A stretch of DNA of 7,031 nt from Clostridia bacterium (GCA_017556845.1 JAFYMA010000160.1:1-7031); one strand, 5' to 3'. Shown: positions 1 to 6,821, numbered from the stretch's first letter. Numbers and translations: made by a program. The notes: generated from the letters alone by a model not told the origin.

Positions 1-26
1 GCATATTGCGTTACCAATTTTTTGTC

Positions 27-1865
27 TTATCTGCAGTTTACCCAGACCATCATGTCGCATTCGCCGTTGTTTGCAAACGTATAATAAGGCTTGAAAACGA
101 GCGGAACCTGCTCTTCGTCAGACGACTTTTTCCTGTAAAGACCGTCGAATTCCTTTTTTAAGCCTGCTGTAAGAGTAAGGTCTGGCAGCTTGTTCTTTCC
201 GTTATCCACAACGGTTATTTCACAATCGCTGTTGACCGTCAATGCATTCAATTCATAATCGTTGAAGCATCTTTCAATGCAGTAAACAACAGGGCCGTAG
301 CACAGAGCCGCTCTTCCGCAGTCGTATCTTACGTTCGGATGTGCTTCTACAAAGTATGCACTCATCTTGAAATCGACCGTTATTTCAAATTCATCCGTCA
401 TACCGTCAAGAACGATGTATCCGTTTTCTGATCTGTACGAAACGGGTGCAGTTATTTCAAAGTCATCGCACCATTCGGGAATGCGCAAAAATACCTTTTT
501 GTACTTGTTGTTCGTTGCCTTTATCGTTACCTTACCGTTGAGCGGATATACTGTTTTCTGTTCAAGAGAGATATTATCGTTGTTGAGCGTGAGGGCTGCA
601 TACTGATTTATTACAAGTGCATCATTCTGCTCTGAGAAGAATACGTCGCCTATTCTTGCAAAAATTCTGTTTATATTGGGAGGACAGCAGGATGTCTGGA
701 ATATCTTCTGTCTTGTGCGTATAGGAAGCTTTGAACGCTTGTGATCTGCCATGCACGTTTCTTTTTCAAGTGAGTGCATATGTATTTCCAAGGGGTTTTC
801 GTAGAAGAATGCAGTGCCGTCAGCAGACGTTGACGAAAGCAGGTTATTATACATTATACGCTCTATAACAGCACCGTATCTTGCGTCAAGACGCTTGTTC
901 TGAAGTGAAAGACAGAACAGCAAAAGCGCAATAGCCGCACAGCTTTCCGTGTATGCCTTAAGGTTAGGCAGGTCATACGTTACCGTAAAGGCCTCACCCA
1001 TACCGCTTGAGCCTATACCGCCCGTGATATACATACGCTTCTTCGTTATGTTATCGAATATTCTGTCGCAGGCATTCTGAAGCTCAACGTCCCCCGTTCT
1101 TTGTGCCGCTTCACTCATACCGATATAAAGATAAGCGGCTCTTACTGCGTGGCCTTCAGCCTCAGTCATTTCACGAACGGGCATATGATGCTGGTCGTAT
1201 TTCAGATTTACTACGTTTGCATCAATAGACGGCTCGTCTGTCGTGCCTCTGATATCAATGAAATGCATTGCCATGTCAAGATACTTTTTGTTTCCCGTAT
1301 GGTCGTACAGCTTTACGAGAGCAAGCTCGATTTCCTCGTGACCGGGAGTCTGGAATTTTGCTGTTTTTTCTGTGATGAACGCTTTTTCAATGCAGTCAGC
1401 AAATCTGAGCATTACGTTCAAAAATCTGTCCTTGCCGGTTGCCTTATGGTAAGCGATAGCCGCTTCTATAAGGTGTCCTGCACTGTAAAGCTCGTGAGCA
1501 GGACGGCGTACGAATCTGTTTTCGGGGTCGAGCTGCATAAAGTACGGGTTGAGATATCCGTCGGCCATCTGATTTTTTTCCATGCTTTCAACAAGCTCGT
1601 CGATTATCTTTATTTCTTCTGCACAGCAATCGTGATCGCTTGCATAAAGATATGATACTGCCTCTATCCATTTTGCAACGTCAGAGTCCTGTGCTACACC
1701 GGGCTTTATCTTGCCTTCGGTATAGTTGAAGCGAAGGGTATCAAATCTGCCCGTTTCTTCAAAACGCTCATAAACGCTTTTAATGCTTGAGTTTTTGTTC
1801 AGATTATAGCGATCAAGCCAGAATCCGTCGCCCAATTTAATGTTTTCGAATGAAATGTTTTTCAT
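27..1865 (-). CDS. GH127 (DUF1680) beta-L-arabinofuranosidase-type glycoside hydrolase
   Basis: This 612-residue protein belongs to glycoside hydrolase family 127, whose characterised members release terminal beta-L-arabinofuranose from plant glycans, using a cysteine nucleophile beside a zinc ion. The active site seen in Bifidobacterium HypBA1 can be mapped by motif spacing. Glu291 (in GEAF) matches the acid/base. Glu307 and Cys309 (TESC) plus Cys393-Cys394 (CCPPN) match the metal ligands, with Cys393 as the likely nucleophile. The family motif GHEEIELALVKLY begins near residue 175. The N-terminal two thirds should be the (alpha/alpha)6 barrel; from about residue 415 the sequence is beta-rich. 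No signal peptide is visible, so it probably acts in the cytoplasm on imported oligosaccharides. The ATG is supported by AGGTG six bases upstream (1872-1876). It is the last of three co-directional genes, 18 bp after the ABC-F gene. Family confidence is high; the exact substrate is open, since GH127 also includes an aceric-acid hydrolase. Confidence 0.93.
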   Translation of the reverse strand: MKNISFENIKLGDGFWLDRYNLNKNSSIKSVYERFEETGRFDTLRFNYTEGKIKPGVAQDSDVAKWIEAVSYLYASDHDCCAEEIKIIDELVESMEKNQMADGYLNPYFMQLDPENRFVRRPAHELYSAGHLIEAAIAYHKATGKDRFLNVMLRFADCIEKAFITEKTAKFQTPGHEEIELALVKLYDHTGNKKYLDMAMHFIDIRGTTDEPSIDANVVNLKYDQHHMPVREMTEAEGHAVRAAYLYIGMSEAAQRTGDVELQNACDRIFDNITKKRMYITGGIGSSGMGEAFTVTYDLPNLKAYTESCAAIALLLFCLSLQNKRLDARYGAVIERIMYNNLLSSTSADGTAFFYENPLEIHMHSLEKETCMADHKRSKLPIRTRQKIFQTSCCPPNINRIFARIGDVFFSEQNDALVINQYAALTLNNDNISLEQKTVYPLNGKVTIKATNNKYKKVFLRIPEWCDDFEITAPVSYRSENGYIVLDGMTDEFEITVDFKMSAYFVEAHPNVRYDCGRAALCYGPVVYCIERCFNDYELNALTVNSDCEITVVDNGKNKLPDLTLTAGLKKEFDGLYRKKSSDEEQVPLVFKPYYTFANNGECDMMVWVNCR

Positions 1866-1883
1866 TTATTGCACCTGCCTTTA

Positions 1884-3785
1884 TTAAAATTCTGATAATT
1901 TTATTTCTGCTTCCTCAACCGTTTCGTATGCCGAAAGAAGCTGTTCTTCTGCTTCTGTTTTTTTTCTGTCCAATTCCATAAGCCTTACATAGTCGCTTCC
2001 GCATTCGGATATCTGCTCTTCAAGCTCTTCAAGCTGTGCTTCAAGAGTATCAGCCAAAGCACGTGTCTTTTTTATCAGGTTTTCAAGCCGTCTTTTTTCT
2101 GCTTGATTTTTTTTGTTTTCAAAATATTTTGCCTTTCTGTCCGTCATAGACGGCGATCTTTCAGCTGTAGATCCGTTATCGTTTGAAAATCGTGAAAGAT
2201 ATGATATGTAAGAATCATACGATCCCTTATGATCAAGCAACGGCTGCTTTTCAATATCGAGTATCCTGCTCGCTAATTTGCTTATAAAGTATCTGTCGTG
2301 AGATACTGCTATAACGGTACCTCCAAAGCCGACGAGTGCCTGTTCAAGCACTTCTCTTGTAGGAATATCAAGGTGGTTAGTTGGTTCGTCAAGAAGCAGG
2401 ACGTTGTTTTTACGCATCATCAGCTTTGCCATCGTCAAGCGAGCCTTTTCACCGCCCGAAAGATTGCATACCTGCTTTTTTATATCGTCGCCCTTGAAAA
2501 GAAATAAAGCCAATAAAGAGCGTATCTTCGTCTGACTTGCATCGGGAAATTCGTCCCACAATTCATCAATGACAGTTTTTTCATCGTGAAGCTGTTGGTT
2601 TTCCTGATCGTAGTAACCTATCCTTACGTTGTAACCGAATTCGTAAGTGCCTCCATCAGGATAGCTCCTGCCGTTCAGTATTTTTAAAAGCGTACTTTTG
2701 CCGCATCCGTTTTTACCCGTTATAAAGGCAAAATCACCTTTTTTGATGAGAAATGAAACATCGCCGAACAGTCTTTTTTCACCGTAAGATTTTGAGAGCT
2801 TTTTAACGGTCAGAATATCCTGACCCGATTCGCTTCCCGAATCGAACGTCATTCTGACAGCATCGGGCGCTTTGTCAGGGGCATCGAGCTTTACCATTCT
2901 GTCAATAGCTTTCTGACGGCTTTCCGCAGCAATAATGTTCTTTTCTCTGTTCCAACGCTTCTGCTGTTCAATGAACGCTTCCATATGGGCGATCTGCCTT
3001 TGCTGGTTTTCGTAATGCCTGCGTTGAATTTCCTTGTCCTTTTCCTTTGAATCTACGAACGATGTATAATTGCCTTTATAGATCTTTCCCTTGCCGTATT
3101 CTATATCAAGTATCTTCGTGCATACCTTGTCAAGAAAATATCTGTCGTGCGATACGGTTATCACCGTGGAAGAAAGGGGAGCTAATATTTCTTCAAGCCA
3201 GAAAAGAGTCTGTGTGTCAAGATGGTTCGTAGGCTCGTCGAGAAGCAGTATATCCGGCGGATTGAGTATCAGCTTGCCGAGGGCAAGACGTGTCTTTTGC
3301 CCGCCCGATAAGGTGTTTACGGGCTTTTGAATATCTTCACTTGAAAATCCGAGCTTTGTAAGAAATGACATAGCACGGCTTTTGTATTCGTATCCACCCA
3401 TAGCGGCAAATCTGTCGTTGAGAGATGTGAAAGCTGAAATAACGCTTTCATCGCCGTTTTCTATTCTTGATTGCAAAGCGGCAATTTCGTTTTCGGTTTT
3501 TATTATGCTGCTGTACGCATCGAGCATTTCCTCGTATACCGTACGCTCTGAGCTTAGTACGGCATTTTGCGAAAGCATTCCTATCGTTTTTTCTTTAGAT
3601 ATGTATACACTGCCCTCAGTGGAGTCATATTCGCCCATGATTATTTTCAACAGAGAGGATTTGCCCGCGCCGTTCACACCGACAATGCCTAGCCGGTCGC
3701 CTTCATTCAGGGCAAAGCTGATACCGTCAAGTATTTTTTCAACACCGAATGACAGATGTATATTATCACAGCTGACTGAGATCAT
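1884..3785 (-). CDS. ABC-F family ATPase, YdiF/YheS-like (ribosome-associated type)
   Basis: This 633-residue soluble protein has two fused ATP-binding cassettes and no membrane segments, which defines ABC-F. Known ABC-F proteins bind the ribosomal E site and either help stalled translation or protect against antibiotics. Domain 1 has Walker A at 36-43 (GVNGAGKS), signature LSGGQ at 159-163, Walker B with DEPTNHLD at 183-190, and switch His213. Domain 2 has Walker A at 357-364, LSGGE at 442-446, DEPTNHLD at 466-473 and His496. Both catalytic glutamates (184 and 467) are present, so both sites look active. The charged inter-domain linker (about 241-325) has ordinary length, without the extended tip typical of many resistance factors. 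A C-terminal coiled-coil-rich tail follows (about 550-630). Total length fits Bacillus YdiF. The ATG has AAGGA nine bases upstream (3795-3799). It sits 20 bp after the exporter gene and 18 bp before the glycosidase. A housekeeping role is more likely than resistance, but sequence alone does not settle it. Confidence 0.95.
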   Translation of the reverse strand: MISVSCDNIHLSFGVEKILDGISFALNEGDRLGIVGVNGAGKSSLLKIIMGEYDSTEGSVYISKEKTIGMLSQNAVLSSERTVYEEMLDAYSSIIKTENEIAALQSRIENGDESVISAFTSLNDRFAAMGGYEYKSRAMSFLTKLGFSSEDIQKPVNTLSGGQKTRLALGKLILNPPDILLLDEPTNHLDTQTLFWLEEILAPLSSTVITVSHDRYFLDKVCTKILDIEYGKGKIYKGNYTSFVDSKEKDKEIQRRHYENQQRQIAHMEAFIEQQKRWNREKNIIAAESRQKAIDRMVKLDAPDKAPDAVRMTFDSGSESGQDILTVKKLSKSYGEKRLFGDVSFLIKKGDFAFITGKNGCGKSTLLKILNGRSYPDGGTYEFGYNVRIGYYDQENQQLHDEKTVIDELWDEFPDASQTKIRSLLALFLFKGDDIKKQVCNLSGGEKARLTMAKLMMRKNNVLLLDEPTNHLDIPTREVLEQALVGFGGTVIAVSHDRYFISKLASRILDIEKQPLLDHKGSYDSYISYLSRFSNDNGSTAERSPSMTDRKAKYFENKKNQAEKRRLENLIKKTRALADTLEAQLEELEEQISECGSDYVRLMELDRKKTEAEEQLLSAYETVEEAEIKLSEF

Positions 3786-3805
3786 TTTTAAATATCCTTA
3801 TTTGT

Positions 3806-5530
3806 TTACTGTCTGAATTGATACGAATAAAGGCGTTTGTAAATGCCGTTTTCGTTTTTCATAAGCTCCTCGTGAGTACCCGTTTCGGAAATACCGTCCT
3901 TGTCAAGAACGATTATTTCGTCTGCATTTTTTACCGTGGAAAGTCTGTGGGCAACAACGAGAACCGTTCTGCCGCAAGTAAGCTCATCCAAAGCACTCTG
4001 GACGAGCATTTCCGTTTCATTATCCAAAGCACTTGTGGCTTCATCGAGAATAAGAATGGGAGGATTTCTTAAGAATACACGGGCAATTGAGATACGTTGC
4101 TTCTGACCGCCGGAAAGCTTTATGCCTCTTTCGCCGACATTTGTGTCATATCCTTTCGGAAGAGTCATTATGTAATCGTGTATGTTAGCGCATTTTGCGG
4201 CACGCACGATATCCTCTTCATTCGTATCAATGCTGCCGTATGCGATGTTTTCGCGTATCGTGCCGTTGAACAGGAATACGTCCTGTGAAACTATTCCTAT
4301 GGCGGAACGCAGGCTCTTACGGCTTAATAAGCGTATGTCAACGCCGTCAAGCGTGATCTCGCCGTCCTGTATTTCATAAAATCTCGGTATAAGATTGCAA
4401 ACCGTAGATTTTCCGCCGCCCGACGGGCCGACGAGGGCAACGGTCTTTCCTTTTTCTATCGTAAGATCAAGACCGTGTATTACGTTTTTACCGTTGTCAC
4501 CGTACGAAAACGTAACATTTTTAAAGCAGATCTGTCCTTGCGGATCTTCAAGCGTTAACGCTTCTGAATGATCCTGCTCTGTCGGGGTATCCATTATTTC
4601 GGCAAAGCGAGAAAGTCCCGTCATACCCTCCTGAAGCTGTTCGAAAAGTGAAACGAAACGCTTTATGGGATCAAGAAACATCGTTATGTAAAGGAAGAAC
4701 GCCGTAAACTCGCCTATGTCAATGATGCCGTTGTAAAAGAACAGTCCGCCTGCGAATATAACGGTCAAGTAAAGAACGTCGGAGAAAAACGTCATTCCCG
4801 AATGGAATGTACTCATAGCTCTGTAAGCCTCACCCCTGCAATTCTTAAACTTTTCGTTTTCTACGTTGAATTTTTCAATTTCCGCATCTTCAGCAGTATA
4901 TGCTCTTGTAATACGAATGCCTGCAATTGCAGTTTCGATATCAGCGTTTACCTCAGCTATCTGTTCACGGCTTTTTTTGAACGCGTTGTTCATTCTGTTA
5001 CGCATTTTGAATGCAAAGAAGATGATAAGCGGAACGGCGAGGAAGATTATTAAAGTAAGCGGCAGACAAATACCTGCAAGGATAATAAACGAGCCTATGA
5101 ACATTATCAAGGCTAAAAACAGATTTTCAGGGCCGTGGTGAGCAAGCTCAGCCACTTCAAAAAGGTCGTTGACTATTCGTGACATAATGACGCCCGACTT
5201 GTTTTCGTCAAAATATGAAAACGGAAGCTTTTCAAGATGTGTGAACAGATCCTTTCGCATATCCGCCTGAATGCGCACGCCCACAATATGACCGTAGTAA
5301 GAAACGAAATAATTGAACAGACACTTCAGTGCGTATATGCACAAAAGCGCAACAGACCAAGCGATAAGCAGACGCAGCTTTTGATTTGGAACGTAATCGT
5401 TGATGATATTCTTCGTTATCATCGGGAAAAACAGATCGGCAACGGCTATCATAAACGAGCATACCATATCGAGTATAAAAAGCCTTTTGTGCGGTCTGTA
5501 ATATTTTAAAAATCTTCCTATAAGCTTCAT
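3806..5530 (-). CDS. ABC exporter, fused permease and ATPase (ABCB/MsbA type, YwjA-like)
   Basis: This is a half-transporter with one membrane domain and one ATPase domain, expected to work as a homodimer in the cytoplasmic membrane and export its substrate. Numbering is from the preferred ATG at 5530 (574 residues). About six hydrophobic segments lie within residues 15-295. The ATPase shows A-loop Tyr343, Walker A GPSGGGKS at 368-375, Q-loop Gln416, signature LSGGQ at 472-476, Walker B ILILDE ending at Glu497, D-loop SALD at 500-503 and His528. The motif ELAHHGPE near residue 128 recalls Bacillus YwjA and its relatives, a group whose substrate I do not know. An in-frame ATG at 5536 exists, but the ribosome binding site AAAGGA at 5539-5544 is only 2 bases from it and 8 bases from the ATG at 5530, so the latter is chosen. 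It is the first gene of the minus-strand operon, just downstream of a good promoter. Lipids, peptides and drugs are all possible substrates. Confidence 0.94.
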   Translation of the reverse strand: MKLIGRFLKYYRPHKRLFILDMVCSFMIAVADLFFPMITKNIINDYVPNQKLRLLIAWSVALLCIYALKCLFNYFVSYYGHIVGVRIQADMRKDLFTHLEKLPFSYFDENKSGVIMSRIVNDLFEVAELAHHGPENLFLALIMFIGSFIILAGICLPLTLIIFLAVPLIIFFAFKMRNRMNNAFKKSREQIAEVNADIETAIAGIRITRAYTAEDAEIEKFNVENEKFKNCRGEAYRAMSTFHSGMTFFSDVLYLTVIFAGGLFFYNGIIDIGEFTAFFLYITMFLDPIKRFVSLFEQLQEGMTGLSRFAEIMDTPTEQDHSEALTLEDPQGQICFKNVTFSYGDNGKNVIHGLDLTIEKGKTVALVGPSGGGKSTVCNLIPRFYEIQDGEITLDGVDIRLLSRKSLRSAIGIVSQDVFLFNGTIRENIAYGSIDTNEEDIVRAAKCANIHDYIMTLPKGYDTNVGERGIKLSGGQKQRISIARVFLRNPPILILDEATSALDNETEMLVQSALDELTCGRTVLVVAHRLSTVKNADEIIVLDKDGISETGTHEELMKNENGIYKRLYSYQFRQ

Positions 5531-5538
5531 TATCATGA

Positions 5539-5544
5539 TCCTTT
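5539..5544 (-). promoter_or_regulatory. Ribosome binding site that decides the exporter start
   Basis: The minus strand reads AAAGGA here. It lies 8 bases from the ATG at 5530 and only 2 bases from the in-frame ATG at 5536, so initiation at 5530 is favoured and the protein begins MKLIGRF rather than MIMKLIG. Confidence 0.75.
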
Positions 5545-5562
5545 ACTATTTAAAACAAGACA

Positions 5563-5591
5563 ATTTTAACATAATTAACAACGTATATCAA
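5563..5591 (-). promoter_or_regulatory. Sigma-A-type promoter for the exporter/ABC-F/GH127 operon
   Basis: Read on the minus strand, a -35 box TTGATA (5586-5591) is followed after exactly 17 bases by a -10 box TAAAAT (5563-5568). Each box has one mismatch to consensus. Transcription would start near 5555, leaving a leader of about 25 bases that includes the ribosome binding site. Because the two intergenic gaps in the operon are 20 and 18 bp with no terminator in them, this promoter probably drives all three genes. A TTGACA at 5598-5603 on the same strand has no -10 box at good spacing. Confidence 0.65.
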
Positions 5592-5614
5592 TTATGAAAT
5601 GTCAATAAATATTT

Positions 5615-5665
5615 AAAAACTTTTAAAAATTAACGAAAAAAAGCGCGATGCAGATATATTATAAT
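5615..5665 (+). promoter_or_regulatory. Putative kinase promoter: TATAAT with phased A-tracts upstream
   Basis: A perfect TATAAT lies at 5660-5665, giving an expected start near 5672 and a leader of about 30 bases before the kinase ATG. At the matching -35 position (5637-5642) there are only adenines, so no -35 box is recognisable. Upstream, A-runs at 5615-5619, 5625-5629 and 5636-5642 begin 10 and 11 bp apart. This is the spacing of the DNA helix and is expected to bend the DNA or act as an UP-like element. Activator dependence is inferred, not shown. Confidence 0.5.
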
Positions 5666-5690
5666 TATACAGTGTGAAATTCTCTTGAAG

Positions 5691-5696
5691 AGGTGG
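5691..5696 (+). promoter_or_regulatory. Ribosome binding site that decides the kinase start
   Basis: AGGTGG ends 5 bases before the ATG at 5702. The in-frame GTG at 5693 lies inside this site and has no good site of its own ahead of it, so it is unlikely to be the start. The first four bases of the site are also the right end of an 11-bp perfect palindrome, CTCTTGAAGAG, at 5682-5692 (last two bases shared). Confidence 0.75.
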
Positions 5697-5701
5697 ATAT
5701 A

Positions 5702-6640
5702 ATGGGTGGAAAAATAACGGTCATAGGAAGCTATATGGCGGATGTCACGATGTATGTCGATGAATTTCCAAGGGCGGCAGATGCGGTTTTTGCTACACAT
5801 TCTAAGGTTTCATCCGGGGGCAAGGGCTCAAACCAGGCGGTTGCTGCTCATAGACTTGGGGCAGACGTATTCTTTGTGGCAAAGCTCGGAATGGATATTT
5901 TTGCCGATATGGCACTCGATTTTTACAGAAAAGAGGGAATGAGTACACAGTATATATCAAGAACGGAAAGATCTCATACAGGAATTGCAGGTATAACAGT
6001 CAATAACAAAACAGGTGAAAATAAAATAGCACTTGACCCCGGTGCTAATATGCTTTTATCTAAGGAAGATGTATATAATGCGGAAAAGATAATATCGGAA
6101 AGCGATATTCTGCTTATGCAAAACGAAATTCCAACGGATGCTCTGTACGCTGCTCTGGAGCTTGCAAAAAAATACGGTATACCGACCGTGTTTGATCCCG
6201 CTCCGGCAAAGGAAATACCCGTTGATATATTGAAAGCGGCTACGTATATAACGCCTAATCAGGCTGAGGCGGAATTTTATTTCGGTTATCCTGCAGATAC
6301 TCTTAAAAACGCTACATCGGTCGTAAAGCTGATGTATTTCAGCGGGTACAGAAATCCGATCATAACCGCAGGAAGCGAAGGGGCGGTATATTGGGGAGAT
6401 CACGGTTATAACATAGTAAAGGGAATAAAGTGCAATGCGGTTGATACTACGGGAGCGGGAGATGCATTCAACGGTGCATTGGCTGTTGCTCTGGCAGAGG
6501 GAATGATAGTCACCGATGCACTTGAGTTCGCAAACGCCGCAGCATCAATTTCAGTAACACGTTACGGAGCAGCATCCTCTATGCCGAACCGAATGGACGT
6601 AGATGACGTATATCTTCATTTCTATGGTAAGGATTATTAA
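5702..6640 (+). CDS. rbsK: Ribokinase-like PfkB-family sugar kinase
   Basis: This 312-residue cytoplasmic enzyme (from the ATG at 5702) should phosphorylate a sugar with ATP; ribose to ribose-5-phosphate is the default for this subgroup, and the symbol is provisional. Visible motifs are the PfkB signature SGGKGSNQAVAAHRLGA at 38-54, the sugar-contact region QNEIP with Glu142, DPAPA near 166, the metal motif NxxE (Asn186, Glu189), and DTTGAGDAFNGAL from 248, whose Asp254 is the expected catalytic base. The GAASSMP stretch near the C-terminus fits the monovalent-cation loop region. Length matches E. coli RbsK (309). The N-terminal sugar-contact segment differs: where RbsK has GSINAD this protein has GSYMAD, keeping the Asp (14) but replacing the Asn by Met, and the usual PGET sequence after it is absent. 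The true substrate may therefore be another pentose or a related sugar. It is transcribed away from the ABC operon and has no transporter, rbsD or lacI-type regulator beside it in the window. Confidence 0.9.
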   Translation: MGGKITVIGSYMADVTMYVDEFPRAADAVFATHSKVSSGGKGSNQAVAAHRLGADVFFVAKLGMDIFADMALDFYRKEGMSTQYISRTERSHTGIAGITVNNKTGENKIALDPGANMLLSKEDVYNAEKIISESDILLMQNEIPTDALYAALELAKKYGIPTVFDPAPAKEIPVDILKAATYITPNQAEAEFYFGYPADTLKNATSVVKLMYFSGYRNPIITAGSEGAVYWGDHGYNIVKGIKCNAVDTTGAGDAFNGALAVALAEGMIVTDALEFANAAASISVTRYGAASSMPNRMDVDDVYLHFYGKDY

Positions 6641-6682
6641 AAGTCAGGAAATTTTGCTTTATAAAGAAAAACGCTTTTAATA

Positions 6683-6704
6683 AAACGTATTTACAAATTC
6701 GTTT
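6683..6704. promoter_or_regulatory. Imperfect palindrome over a -35 box, candidate operator
   Basis: The 22-bp element has outer arms AAACG and CGTTT, then a T/T mismatch on each side, then inner arms ATTT and AAAT around a central AC. Nine of eleven symmetric positions pair. It contains the whole -35 box (6690-6695) of the strong promoter that follows, so a bound repressor would block RNA polymerase. The two-nucleotide centre makes a stable RNA hairpin unlikely, which favours a DNA-binding site. The sequence is AT-rich, so chance is possible. Confidence 0.4.
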
Positions 6705-6718
6705 AAGTATGGTATAAT
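6690..6718 (+). promoter_or_regulatory. Strong extended -10 promoter (P1) for the downstream gene
   Basis: TTTACA at 6690-6695 is followed after 17 bases by a perfect TATAAT at 6713-6718, preceded by TGG, which makes an extended -10 (TGnTATAAT). This is the closest match to consensus in the window. The predicted start near 6725 gives a leader of roughly 97 bases before the ATG at 6822. It lies about 50 bp after the kinase stop codon, so the next gene is probably expressed independently of the kinase. Confidence 0.75.
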
Positions 6719-6735
6719 CAAAACAGTGAATGCAG

Positions 6736-6756
6736 TAATCATTTTGATTAATGTTT
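6736..6756 (+). other. Small leader hairpin followed by a T-run, possible attenuator
   Basis: TAATCA and TGATTA (6736-6741 and 6745-6750) form a 6-bp stem with a 3-base loop, and a run of T follows after ATG. It lies downstream of P1 and upstream of P2. The stem is nearly all A-T pairs, so it would be a poor intrinsic terminator; the call is tentative. Confidence 0.2.
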
Positions 6757-6773
6757 TTTACATAACTATGTGC

Positions 6774-6803
6774 TTGACTGTATGGTATGGCTTTTTATAA
6801 AAT
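6774..6803 (+). promoter_or_regulatory. Second, proximal promoter (P2) for the downstream gene
   Basis: TTGACT at 6774-6779 (one mismatch) is followed by overlapping -10 candidates: TATAAA at 6796-6801 with a 16-bp spacer, or TAAAAT at 6798-6803 with an 18-bp spacer. Start would fall near 6808, giving a leader of about 15 bases that just includes the ribosome binding site GGAG at 6811-6814. This promoter would bypass both the palindrome at P1 and the leader hairpin. Confidence 0.45.
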
Positions 6804-6821
6804 AACGATCGGAGTTAATGT

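Noticed and set aside
1..26. Segment downstream of the GH127 stop codon
   Set aside because: Too short to judge; no hairpin or terminator is visible in it.
1101..1655. Open frame of 184 codons on the plus strand, opposite the GH127 gene
   Set aside because: It is antisense to a well-supported gene, its translation is Cys/Val/Phe-rich with no motif, and no suitable ribosome binding site was seen; it is a shadow of the GH127 codons.
1884..3785. ABC-F gene as an antibiotic-resistance determinant
   Set aside because: The inter-domain linker has ordinary length and the protein has the C-terminal tail of YdiF/YheS-like members, which fits a housekeeping translation factor better; resistance cannot be claimed from sequence alone.
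3382..3816. Open frame of 144 codons on the plus strand opposite the start of the ABC-F gene
   Set aside because: It mirrors the conserved Walker A region of the ABC-F protein on the other strand and resembles no family; a shadow frame.
5637..5650. Possible catabolite-repression (cre) site around AAAGCGC upstream of the kinase
   Set aside because: Only the central half fits; the flanking TG and the right CA positions do not match the cre consensus.
6056..6403. Open frame of 115 codons on the minus strand inside the kinase gene
   Set aside because: It is antisense to conserved PfkB motifs, with no promoter or homology-like pattern; a shadow frame.
6664..6690. Stem of ACGTTTT and AAAAGCGT on the minus strand followed by TTTTTCTTT, resembling a terminator
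   Set aside because: It points against the flanking plus-strand genes and no minus-strand gene feeds into it from within the window; the stem is AT-rich with a bulge. No convincing plus-strand terminator after the kinase was found either.
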